From positions 1-64,000 of the forward strand of contig NW_027461520.1 in assembly GCF_024713945.1 (NCBI RefSeq): a stretch of DNA of 64,000 bases, written 5' to 3'. The translations under genes and the position numbers were made by a program. Origin of the DNA: Dermatophagoides farinae (lineage: Eukaryota; Arthropoda; Arachnida; Sarcoptiformes; Pyroglyphidae). Positions 35,019 to 45,257 of this stretch are shown here, piece by piece (positions within the stretch are counted from its first letter, which is position 1; each line of letters opens with the position of its first letter). The notes beneath the pieces are model-generated. The model was not told the origin of the DNA, ran no database searches, and saw nothing but the letters and a program-made list of their open reading frames with translations.

Positions 35019-35635
35019 AGGTACATTTTTTTTTTTTTTTTCATCATGCAAGTATATATAAATGTGTTATGAATTTTGTATGCATTCGAAAAATTAGTTT
35101 TCTAGAAACAGTTTACAAATTATATAATGCATATACAACGTGTAGATAAAAATAATTGTGTTTATAAAGCTATCCTAATTTTTGGAAACAAATTTTGAGA
35201 TACAAAACACTAAATTTTTTATGTCGATACCGACGGACGATAGTGCCGTTTATAGTTCATTAAATTCATCGAGAAAAATAATGTTTAATTTAGCAATTTA
35301 TTGAAACATGACCAAAGTTTACTACGCGTTATATTTTAACTCGTAATATTGTTTTCAAGTAATCAACCGCAAGAAGCAGAATAGATTTATCCAGAATACA
35401 AAATATTTTATAATCATTAAATACACAATCTTTTGTTATTGTGAAAGCATATTTTGATAAGCGTTTAACAGCAAGAAGTCATTCAAGAGTTTTTGTTATA
35501 GAAAAGCCTCGAATGGTTTAATTAAGATTGACTATCTGATCTAGTCTTTGTGCTGTGAAACCCAAAAAGTCGATTTAACAGTGGTATGCTAGAATTTGAG
35601 TTATTGCATTTTAAAGAGTTTCTGAGTCAACACAA
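35019..35635. other. Intergenic, 617 bp
   Basis: AT-rich with a T14 run at about 35028. No coding pattern, RNA gene or repeat recognised on either strand. It separates two minus-strand genes and should contain the 3' end of one and promoter of the other. Confidence 0.5.
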
Positions 35636-36579
35636 TTAGGCATGCAAATGTATTGATTGGACAGATACTAGCCGTTCTCTCCTTAGACGAGTATTTAGCG
35701 CTTTGGTAATTACTGGCGCAACAGAGTCACGATCGAGTTTTTTTGTCAACAGTGCAGAAAGAATGAAAATCCTGCCGATTGGAGCCAAATCGTTTAAAAT
35801 AGACAAATCAAAATGACGAGTGGCAATAAGGAAAATCGAAAGTAGAACGTAAATCCCACAGTCGTATCCGTTAGTTTGGTTAGGTATGCGCGAATTCATA
35901 ATTTCTGTATGGATGGGAGGACACACTGGATCATATAGCAAGCGCAAATAAGCCCCGCCATATTTCAGCTGAAAAGGCGCATTGCACGAGTAAAAAGACT
36001 TTTTTTTTCTGTATACGCGTTTGTATTCGTCGTTTAAGTAGTGTTCGATAACAGTAATAAATCGATCAGTGTGAGTTCTGTGGTGCGAATTGGGTGATAG
36101 ACTATCAAATAGAAAAATCAGCTGGCTTTTGACATGTACAACAGCCAAAAGCCAATGGTTGTTGTTGAGATTGAGCGGGAAAAAAAAGCAAATTTTTTTC
36201 AAAGATTGTCCCATGTACGTGTTGAGTCCACGTTGACACGTTTTCAAAGTTGTAGGTGGACCTATAAAAATAAGTCGGGATTAAATGACAAGTGAAGACA
36301 TGAAACGACAAAGCATTGTTTTGGGTCTTCGGCAAATTTTTCAGTTAGCAATTCAGCAAACGCGTCTATGACGTAGTCGTCGAGCCAAGTTTTATCGCTA
36401 AGTGAATGGTAAACCTTAGGAACTCTGAGTTTAGAAAACATCGACTGCAGTGTATATTTCGTGATACCATTAGAAGTAACGTCGAAAGACTTAGGTTCTA
36501 TTGGAATATAATGTTCGTTTATGACAATTTCATCATTGATAGGTTCGTCACTATTAGTTGGATCATTGGATAATGACAT
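35636..36579 (-). CDS. Ulp1-type cysteine protease (peptidase C48), frame-broken
   Basis: Minus strand from ATG 36579. N-terminal half leads into SLSDKTWLDDYVIDAFAELL, the W-L-x-D entry of C48 proteases. The catalytic set is complete: NNNHWLLAVVHV (His-Trp), FLFDSLSPN (Asp) and QTNGYDCGIYVLL (Gln, Cys). Such enzymes mature or remove SUMO-like modifiers. Compared with SENP/Ulp1 there is an insertion of about 60 residues between Asp and Cys (FYSCNAPFQLKYGGAYLRLL). Breaks at an A4 near 36325 and a T7 near 36190, after which YNFENVSTWTQHVHGTIF joins directly to the catalytic part. About 310 aa, no membrane segment. Confidence 0.75.
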
Positions 36580-38162
36580 AATATTTATCGCCTTTTTAAG
36601 ATTGAGGTAATTAATTAATTCAGTATGAGGAAAACAACTTAAATTAATTGAATATGCCTAACCGTGAAAAAGTTGACAAATAATAAAGTAATAAGATAAC
36701 ACTGTAATTTTAAATAGTAATAATCGTGATAGTTAAATATTTTTTTAAATATTTTTCACAATATTTTTAAGTAGAAATACAAAAATTTTAAAGTTTGTCT
36801 TGTTCATTTAACTGTAAAAAAAAATTTTCAGTTTATTGATTAACATTTGTTAGGGTGCTGTATTTTGTTTTAATTGGTTTTCAGTCTTTAGAGCTCACTT
36901 GAGTGGTTTTTTGTATTTTCTCAGTAGTTTTTCACATGTCTTTAGAAAAACTAGGCCAGAAACTTAGCAAGTTTGATGAGAAATCCGTGCGATGCGTAAA
37001 GTTTTGTTAAAAATCATGTGGATTTTTTTTGTTTTCACAATTTATTGATTGACACAGTTTTTTAAAAGTTCTGTTTGTAGTTGTTCTACATTAGTACAAA
37101 TGTAAATGTTACCACGTTCTCGCTATTCTTGTTCTCATGCTGGTTTATCTCTTGTTACACTGGACTGGAAATTGTTTGTTTTGTTATCAAACATTTTCCG
37201 CAGTTGGAAAAGGCGTCTTCAGTACTTAATATCAGCAACTGCAAATACGAGCGATATATTTTTTTTTGATATAAAAAGTTTTCTGTCAGCATAGTTGTTG
37301 CAAAAAATTCCCACTTACGTTTTTTCTGGACGCACATAATTGATATAAAGTATTGTTTATGTTTTATTTAGTCATGTCAAAAACTATATCAGCGTGACAT
37401 AACTCAACAGTTATAAATAACATCAATTTCAGTTTCAAACTAAAATATTGGTGCTCTATACATAACCTAGCATTTTGTTGTGCCTATTATTTTTTCACTA
37501 CCTGTAATTTAATCTAACAAGTAATAATAAACGTAGTTCTTACTTAGAGAATTTGTTATGTATTTAGGAATTGATAAATTTTAGTCGTATGAGCTAGTAA
37601 TAATCTAATATTATCTGAAGCAAGGTGTAGAAATATTGTCTATGTAGTTGAAGTCTGACCTAAAATTAAGTTGCAATCACGTCTGTGTTCTCTTAGAAAA
37701 ATAAAAGTGAGCAGAATAGTTTGACCAGCTGGAATAGATTCAACACTAAAGGTAATTTTATCTTATAAATTTTAAGCAAAAATCTAAAAAATTAATTAGA
37801 TTTTAATAAAAACTAAATATTATTTAACCTGTCGAAATTTTAGCTGGGAATTGTGTCATTATATTTTACACGATAGCTTTTAGAACAGAAATAAAAGTTT
37901 AATTAGATCGAAAGTAGTATTTATCAATGGCAGATTGCATTAAAAGTAATACCCACTCAGATATTGCACAAAACAATAAAATACATAATAATTGAATTTT
38001 TCGATTCATTTGTCACGGGGATAAAAAATTAAACGTTGAATATCTAGTGTTCATTGATCAAGTGGAGCATAATCAGTTTTGTTGAACGGTAAAAATAATT
38101 AGTGGCTGGCTGGATCTAAAGCATAGAAGTTTATCGTGGTTAAAGTAGAAAGTTTACTGAAG
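36580..38162. other. Longest intergenic stretch, 1.58 kb
   Basis: Mostly AT-rich non-coding. A possible small plus-strand gene lies at 36936-37269 (see findings): a 20-codon first exon beginning MSLEKLGQKLSKFDEKS and a hydrophobic second exon. From 37340 to 38160 I see no coding pattern, RNA gene or repeat. Confidence 0.4.
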
Positions 38163-39289
38163 TTAGGATCGCTTGAAACTAAAAACTTGGAATTTTTGAA
38201 GGATATCAACTAAATTTATCGCAGATATTCCTTTGTAACAGCGAAAAATTATATTTTGATGGGTCAAAAAGTCTTTCAACGGGTCGAGTTGTGCATTCTC
38301 AATGCAAGCCAGCAATTTGAAGCAGAAATCTGTTTTGGGGACACACATTGTTTTGATGCTACCGAAAGTTGTAAAATCTTGTTCGTCGCGAAGATCGACA
38401 ACTAAAGTAGGAACAGCTGAAGCTAACTTAATCAACTGCTGCGTGGTCAACGTTTTGCTAGATGAAACTTGCTGAACGTTTTGGACACAATAAGTCCTTT
38501 CAATGATGCAGTTTTGCACCGATAAAAGTTTTTTTTGGATGCAAAGTAAAATACCTGATGGGCGTGGTAAGATTGCGCATGTCGTAGGTCAAATAGTTGT
38601 AGTTGGATTTCCATGATAATAACAGTTTTACCACTTCGCTCGACATTAAGCTTCCGATAATGTTGGGGATGTTGCTCAAAACTCCGCTACGAGAGCATGA
38701 TTGTGACTTGTTCATAACTTGATTTTCTATCTCTTCGACTATCTGTTCTTTGAGATTTTGGCCAACGGGTTTTGAACTGCCATAAGCCATCAAGTTTTCA
38801 TACGTCGTGCCATTGATTCCGTAGACTAAAACATGACCTTCAAATCTTAGCGCTGCTCCTGATACTACTGGCACATTCATTTCCGTGCTCGCTTTGCTTA
38901 TTAACAACCGCGTGCTGAGATTGTCTGTGCAGTCTACGATTAAGTCAATTCCAGAGCAAAAACTGCCTATAATTGGCCAAAGAGTAACTCGCTCGTACAG
39001 GCTCGATTTCAACAGCTGGATTTATATTTTTCAAGCGCGCCGCTACAACATCTGCTTTAGGCTTGCCCAGAGAATCGTAGCCGAACAATAATTGTCGATG
39101 CAAGTTAGATTCTGAAATCAAATCATCATCAATTAAACGAATAAAGCCAACGCCCACTCCCGCTAAAATAGATGCCAGCCCCGAACACAAGCCGCCGCAT
39201 CCTATTATCAAAACTTTAGAACGAATTAGTTTCTCTTGAGCTTTTTTTCCAAAAGTGGGCAAGCAAGTTTGTGCTGTATAATATGCCAT
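38163..39289 (-). CDS. UBA4: UBA4/MOCS3-like E1 with C-terminal rhodanese domain, frame-broken
   Basis: Minus strand from ATG 39289. The adenylation domain has the dinucleotide-type loop VLIIGCGGLCSGLASILAGV (usual form GxGGLG, so the last Gly is Cys), IDDDLISESNLHRQLLF, GKPKADVVAARLKNINP, IDLIVDCTDNLSTR and the family segment SGVLSNIPNIIGSLMSSEVV. The rhodanese domain follows, with TLVVDLRDEQDF and a Cys loop FRCYKGISA. UBA4 activates and thiolates Urm1 for tRNA thiolation and protein urmylation. Odd: the zinc-binding C-x-x-C (PCYRC-type) is replaced by TTYENLMAYGSSKP and I see no second CxxC. Breaks near 38998 and 38508. Confidence 0.72.
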
Positions 39290-40044
39290 TTGCCAGAGCG
39301 CCGTAAATAACCTTTGCTATTTTTTTAGTCGCTCAGGTGTTTCGGATAATTCAAAATATTAACACTAATTTGAATTCTGTCACGAGTTCTGAAATAATTT
39401 TATAATTTAATAGAAAATTCTGTACTTGTCGGTTTGAAGGGATGACGCTTCATTCAGACACAACTTATTCCACCTTAGAGGCTAAAGTTCGATATCTAAA
39501 AAATTATGTAATTAACTTGAAACGATTAGTGACGTTTGTAGCGCATTGATTCGATCGCAAAGTGTTGATGTTGTTTAGATAAGATTGGATTTAATAATTG
39601 ATTGGCGAAATTCCGCACACTTCTTGTAGTGTATCTCGGAAAATAAAAAAACTTCCAGTACTTGAAGCTATAAACCTGGTAATGTTGTGATGTTTTTTTT
39701 TTATAAGGAGAATTTTACGGTCACAAATGCGAACTTTATCAATAATAGGTAAAAATTTAAGATGTTAGACTACTACTAGCCAAAACAAATTACAGAGCAA
39801 GATGATACATGCATAAAAACAAAAACTTATTGTTAAGTCAGAATTGAAGTAAAATTTCTTTGTCAAAAAAATTCGAAAATTATTTATTCAAACAAATAAA
39901 TAAAATTAAAAAAGGCATAGCGTACATCTATAAATAGTATTATTATAAAAATTCAGATGTAAGAATAATCTTATGATTTTACATTGTTATTGAATTTGAA
40001 ATAAATTTGTTTAATTAGGTATGGTATTTATAAACTATCTACTA
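39290..40044. other. Intergenic, 755 bp
   Basis: AT-rich. One tiny plus-strand frame at 39442-39549 (35 codons, MTLHSDTTYSTLEAKVRYL) looks amphipathic but has no support. No RNA gene or repeat recognised. Confidence 0.4.
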
Positions 40045-41205
40045 TTAGTCCCGCTTAATTTTTCTAAGTATAGCAACAGCATTGCGTATTGTGTTACCAA
40101 CTGAGTTGAGATCAATTTGTCCTGATTTTATTACTGCGTAAGTTAAAACTCGACCTATGTTAACTAATTCGTTAAAGTTTGAAATATGAAGTCTTGATGA
40201 AGCTAGTAATGTCATAAGCATTATAATGTACACGCCGCAGCTGTGATTATCAGTTTGATAGAAATTTATGACGTTGGTAGGATCTTTAAAGATTGAGTCA
40301 GCAAAGCTTATTAAGTTTCTAATATCTCTACCACGGTATTTTAGTTCGTTAGGCTGTATAACACCTAGATCATTATTAGTATCTTCAATATAAACAGTGT
40401 TTTTTGAATTTTGAGTATTTTCGGATTGTTTACTGTTTTTATTTTTTGCAAAAGCTCATTGTGCCTCGCCGCGGTTTCAAACGTTAAAAAATCATTGATG
40501 CGCTTCATAATATTTTTTGCTTGTGAATTTGGTTTTATGCTACTTTTGTATAATTGAAGACTATTAAAATAGTAAAAAATTTTTAGTCAGTAAGTTAACC
40601 ATTGCTAAAACCCAATGCTTATTGTCGATGTTCACAGGAAATGATAAATATTTGTATTCCAAGAAATCTTTAGGGATTTCAGATTTAAATTCATTCCACA
40701 TTTTACTGTCTACAACCGTATAATATTCACTGATTATAGCTTGAGTCATAAAAGCAGGGAAAATATAAAAAAATTTTGGATCTTGGTTATCGGGCAGGTG
40801 GAGCATCCGATTGTTGAGTATTTTTATATATAGGTCTACCGTTTCACTGTCCAGCCAGCCGTTGGGCTTGAGGGGGAAATATCGTGTGTCGGGGTCGTAT
40901 ATAAGTTCGTAATAAAGAAGTTTGTACAATTGTTTGTCATGCTTGATAAACTCATGCGACACATATAGTAGGTGCGGATCCTGATCCTGTGGTACAGCAT
41001 GATTCGTCTCAGTTTGATCACCTCGGATAAAGTTGCTATTTGGGATTGAAATCGAACTTGGAGCATTTTCAATATGGTTAGCAAGATTTTCAGATGAAAA
41101 GTTGACTTGAAAAATATTCAGAGCGGTTAAATAAAGCAGTGCACCTATCAGAACACCTAATATAATTTTCTGATAAGTCTTGTGATTTGATTTATCACCA
41201 GACAT
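40045..41205 (-). CDS. Membrane-anchored Ulp1-like protein with altered catalytic triad, frame-broken
   Basis: Minus strand from ATG 41205: MSGDKSNHKTYQKIILGVLI begins a signal-anchor helix (residues about 14-32). The C48 fold is traceable: LKPNGWLDSETVDLYIKIL, FPVNIDNKHWVLAMVNL (His-Trp), YYFNSLQL where the D of the usual DSL is Asn, an insertion of about 75 residues, then FYQTDNHSCGVYIIMLM (Gln and Cys). Compared with the other Ulp1-type gene 4 kb away, the D before C is also changed to Ser. It may be a slow protease, one with Asn in the triad, or a binding protein. Breaks near 40580 (A5/T6) and 40448 (A3). About 385 aa. Confidence 0.6.
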
Positions 41206-41546
41206 GTTTTTTAAATAAGAATTTTTTATTTTAAATATATAAAGACGGATTTAAAATTTTAGAATTTTTTTTTGGATGCATAATTAAAGGTGTAAAACTC
41301 GATTGGAGCGGCGCTCCAGAATATTCTTCTCCAGAAATAGTGATTTTGAGTTTTTTTTGTTATAATAACTAGCTTTTTAAAAGGTTTTTTTCGACCTCCT
41401 AAATCACAATATGCCTCTTCTGTTATTGCTTGCATTGTTTATTCGAGTAAAAAATTTTGTATCCATAATTAATGTGTTTGGTAAACTGACACATTAAAAA
41501 CAATGTGTAATATCGTTGTTATTTCGCTGAGTTTTGCACTCCTCAA
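41206..41546. other. Intergenic, 341 bp, with a perfect short hairpin
   Basis: AT-rich. At 41308-41322 TGGAGCGGCGCTCCA forms a perfect 6-bp stem with a 3-base loop, a GC-rich island in AT-rich surroundings. No coding pattern seen. Confidence 0.5.
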
Positions 41547-43738
41547 TCATTTAGCAATTTTATTTATTATTTCGTTTGAAAGTTGAACTGTTCTTTGTAT
41601 GAGCGGTGTATTAATTAAAACGTACTCGTTTAAACTTTTCATATTTTGTAGTTGCAATGAGTCCTCATTTGGCATATGATCTTCACGGAAGTTATCCATG
41701 TATTCATCTTTTAATGGTGTATTTTTCGTTTGGTTTTTTATCATCACCATAAATTGGATTGGAGATTGGAAGGACGGGTATTTGCTGCTGATTTTCATCA
41801 TTTTCTTGTTCATCGTCAACATTAATGTCAGACTGCGCCGGACTCTCGGAGCGTTTGTTTCTTATATCGCGCCTTGTTAAACTATTTTGTAGCAACAAAT
41901 TTTCTTTATCATCAAACTTTTCGCCATTTACATTGCTATCTTCAATGCTACCGACGGTGTTGTAGTTGTATTCATCATCATCATCATCTGGAGTATATAT
42001 ATCTTCTACGTCATTTACTCGATGATTCATTAGTTTCTTACTGCTAACTACATTATTAGTAGAATCTTTTGAGTCCACTGTAGGTAATTGAGGATCGATG
42101 CTGGACTGGTTGTTGGTTTTTTGTTTTTTAAATTTTCTCATGAACTTAAATCTTGTTTTTTTTTTTTATTTGAATTCGAGTTTTCGTCAAAATCATGTTC
42201 TTTCTCTGATGTTGGAGAAACATCGTCAAAATCATGTTCTTTTTCTGATGTTGGAGAAACATCGTCATCGAATTGAGGATCGATGCTGTGCTGGTTGTTG
42301 GTTTTGTGTTTTTTAAATTTTCTCATGAACTTAAATCTTGTTTTTTTTTTATTTGAATTCGAGTTTTCGTCAAAATCATGTTCTTTCTCTGATGTTGGAG
42401 AAACATCGTCAAAATCATGTTCTTTTTCTGATGTTGGAGAAACATCGTCATCGAATTGAGGATCGATGTTGGGCTTGTTGTTGGTTTTTTGTTTTTTAAA
42501 TTTTCTCATGAACTTAAATCTTGTTTTTTTATTTGAATTCGAGTTTTCATCAAAATCATGTTCTTTCTTTGATGTTGGAGAAACGTCGTCATCGTTGAGT
42601 TTCGTCGGATCTTGATCATGTCATTATCTTTGGAATTTTTCTAATCCTTCAGTTTCATCGTCGCTAGCGTGTATTTCATCGTTTCCTGTTACTGATGGGT
42701 TTTCTGTTTGTGTTGATGAATCGCTATCAGCATTACTATGTATAGAACCTTCATGGTTCAATTTATATTTGCCAGTTTTGAAAAATCTTTTAAATCTTTT
42801 GTGATGTTTTTTTTTCTTATTAATTTCGTTATCTGGGTGATAATCAAATTCTGTGTCTTTATTAAAGTTATTTTTAATTTTTTTGGACGATTTTTTAAAG
42901 GGTTTTAAAACTCCTTTAACTTTTTTAAAAAAATTCTTTTTTTCTATATCATCGTTGTCATGTTCATTATCTTTGGAATTTTCTAATCCTTCAGTTTCAT
43001 CGTCGCTAGCGTGTATTTCATCGTTTCCTGTTACTGATGGGTTTTCTGTTTGTGTTGATGAATCGCTATCAGCATTACTATGTATAGAACCTTCATGGTT
43101 CAATTTATATTTGCCAGTTTTGAAAAATCTTTTAAATCTTTGTGATGTTTTTTTTTCTTATTAATTTCGTTATCTGGGTGATAATCAAATTCTGTGTCTT
43201 TATTAAAGTTATTTTTAATTTTTTTGGACGATTTTTTAAAGGGTTTTAAAACTCCTTTAACTTTTTTAAAAAAATTCTTTTTTTCTATATCATCGTTGTC
43301 ATGTTCATTATCTTTGGAATTTTCTAATCCTTCAGTTTCATCGTCGCTAGCGTGTATTTCATCGTTTCCTGTTACTGATGGGTTTTCTGTTTGTGTTGAT
43401 GAATCGCTATCAGCATTACTATGTATAGAACCTTCATGGTTCAATTTATATTTGCCAGTTTTGAAAAATCTTTTAAATCTTTTGTGATGTTTTTTTTTCT
43501 TATTAATTTCGTTATCTGGGTGATAATCAAATTCTGTGTCTTTACTGGATAAAGAACTTCTATCTTCATCAGATTGTGATTTTTGATCGTCTAGTTCGTT
43601 TTCATCATCTTTTCCAATTTGTTTTTTTCTAAATTTAGATAAGTTTGACATTTTTTTTATAATTGGTGATCTTTTTATATCATTTAGAAAACTTCCAAAA
43701 TTGTTTTTTTGTTTTTTATGGTTTGTATTATTATTCAA
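41547..43738 (-). CDS. Long charged repeat protein, frame-broken
   Basis: Minus strand from ATG 43738 (MNNNTNHKKQKNNFGSFLND) to TAA 41547, about 720 aa. It alternates basic clusters (KKKKHHKRFKRFFKTGKYK; KFMRKFKKQKTNN) with acidic Ser/Asp/Glu stretches. Two repeat families make up most of it: a 114-residue unit with HEGSIHSNADSDSSTQTENP, VTGNDEIHASDDETEGLENS and KNFFKKVKGVLKPFKKSSKK, and a 61-residue unit with SIDPQFDDDVSPTSEKEHDF. The C-terminal 190 residues are unique and acidic. No signal peptide or membrane helix. Basic amphipathic patches could bind membranes or nucleic acid. Breaks near 43141, 42640, 42160 and 41735. Confidence 0.5.
42141..42590. repeat. 183-185 bp tandem repeat with an internal 39-bp repeat
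   Basis: Units are marked by CATGAACTTAAATCTTG, with TGAAC at 42141, 42326 and 42509. Each contains two copies of a 39-bp element (13 codons, DDVSPTSEKEHDF), the third unit only one. Unit length differs from 183 by a variable T-run after TCTTG (9-10 Ts in two copies, 7 in one). Confidence 0.85.
42640..43548. repeat. 342-bp tandem repeat, about 2.7 copies
   Basis: GTGATGTTTTTTTTT recurs at 42801, 43142 and 43484, spacings 341 and 342 bp (342 = 114 codons). Copies are almost identical. The copy ending at 43141 has CTTTG where the others have CTTTTG, and exactly there the reading frame is lost. Confidence 0.9.
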
Positions 43739-43815
43739 ATTTGTATCGTCCAGAATTCTTTTTTTTTTTTTCGAAGTTATAGTTTATGCTTGGATTTTTG
43801 AGATATTTTAAAATA

Positions 43816-44910
43816 TTAATGTTTGTAACGTTCTTTTGCCTCGTATGCGAGTTCAATTATCTCGTTAAGAAAATACTTTTTGGTTTTTGTAGATTCGTCT
43901 TTCATATATTTGGGCTTTGTTGGATCGCGTAAATATTGTTCAATACGCTCTAGTTCGTTAAATATATTTTGTACATGGTTTAATAACTCGTAAAATTTAT
44001 TGTCATATGCAGAAAAACCTGAACCTTTATGTTGAGCGAAATTTTTATAATAGATTAATTCTTTGTTAAGGTTTTCGTTTTCTCTTATTAATTCTTTTTT
44101 TTTTTCATAAGATATTTTAGGATTGCCTATAACGAATTCATTGGAATGAATCTTCTTTTGCGATTTGTCCTATTTTATCTAAAATTTCTTTTGTTGTTTT
44201 GTTAGTTAATTTCGATGTAAAATCAAGAAGATTATCAACCATCTCAGGTTGATTTGTCGAAGCAGATATATGAGCGTTTGTCGAATGGGGATGTGAAAGA
44301 GATTCTATAAGGTCATTATGATGAGCATCATGTTTTAATTCTTGAGAAAAATTAGGGGTGGGAAAAGGTTTTCCATCAACCATATTATGTTCAGAATTAA
44401 CGAGGTGTTTATTAATTTCTAATACCTTAAATCTCTGCTCTTGTATCGGCTTTTTAGTTGATTTTGGTGTAGAACTATTAGAAATCGCAGCTTTGTGAAC
44501 CTTAACCGGCACAGCATAGATGTGATCGTTGGACGAATGAGGATGTAAATGAGATTTTATAAGGTCATCATGAGAATGAACATGTTTTAACTTGTGAACG
44601 GAATCAGATGTTAAATAAGGTTGGTCAACGATCCGATTATTATGAAAATTTTTGGAATCGAGATGATACAATCTCATTATCAGATTTTGTATGCCGTAGT
44701 TTCGATTTTTCTTGTTTATTGCTCGAAGCTAAATTTTCAAAGTAGTTTATCAAGTCTGGCACAGTGCCTAAAAAAATTTAAGCTCATAAACGTACCTAAA
44801 TGGGCTTCAACGATTTTAGAGCATGACAACAGAATTTGCTAAAACTTATGTTTTAAATTTTTACCTACGAAAAAGAATAATGCTTGGAATGACAACAACC
44901 TGTTTGTCAT
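43816..44910 (-). CDS. Secreted His-rich protein with two mini-introns, frame-broken
   Basis: Exon 1 44910-44869, exon 2 44838-44796, exon 3 from 44767. Splicing yields a signal peptide MTNRLLSFQALFFF-QILLSCSKIVEA that no single frame shows. Next come two imperfect repeats of about 85 residues, HKLKHVHSHDDLIKSHLHPH and ELKHDAHHNDLIESLSHPHS, each followed by S-x-x-HI, then a helical C-terminus (KKELIRENENLNKELIYYKN) to TAA 43816. His clusters could bind metal ions. Breaks at an A5 near 44648 and near 44152. About 330 aa, no anchor, so likely secreted. No family recognised. Confidence 0.55.
44768..44795 (-). other. Spliceosomal mini-intron, 28 nt
   Basis: On the minus strand GTACGT to TTTTTTTAG, splitting a Gly codon after its first base. 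Confidence 0.65.
44839..44868 (-). other. Spliceosomal mini-intron, 30 nt
   Basis: On the minus strand GTAGGT to GTTTTAG, 14 codons after the ATG at 44910, phase 0. An internal GT 4 bases later would shift the frame into a stop. Confidence 0.65.
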
Positions 44911-45257
44911 TTTAGTTAAAACTCGTTATAAATTGCAAACGAAGTTTCTATCGCTAGTAAATGACAACTGTGATGCAAGGTGAAAATAGAAAGTTAGATA
45001 CTATTTTACTAGGAAGTAATTTTTTTTTATGATGCAAAATTGTATTAAGTATTTAGTGATGAAATTAATGCATGTTAATAATAAATTAATAAGGTGTTAC
45101 ATGGATTTTTTTGATTGAATATATAATATACTAGGTCCAAATTTACTTTTACGTTTTTTTTTTATTGTTTTTTTGTTCTTTTATTGCAATTAAACTTTAA
45201 AATTGTCGTGACATTTATCGCAAGGTGACAAAAACTTAATGTTAATAGAAGATCAGA
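44911..45257. other. Divergent intergenic region, 347 bp
   Basis: Separates the minus-strand secreted gene from plus-strand NOP58 and must hold both promoters. AT-rich, with a T9 run near 45155 and ATATAATATA at about 45120. No ORF of interest. Confidence 0.5.

Noticed and set aside
36250-36335. Intron ending TTTTTATAG in the Ulp1-type gene
   Set aside because: No GTANGT donor upstream; an A4 to A3 change at about 36325 keeps the intervening residues in a natural Ulp1 sequence.
37081-37337. Three overlapping 60-62 codon ORFs
   Set aside because: They occupy different frames of the same AT-rich stretch; at most one could be an exon (see findings).
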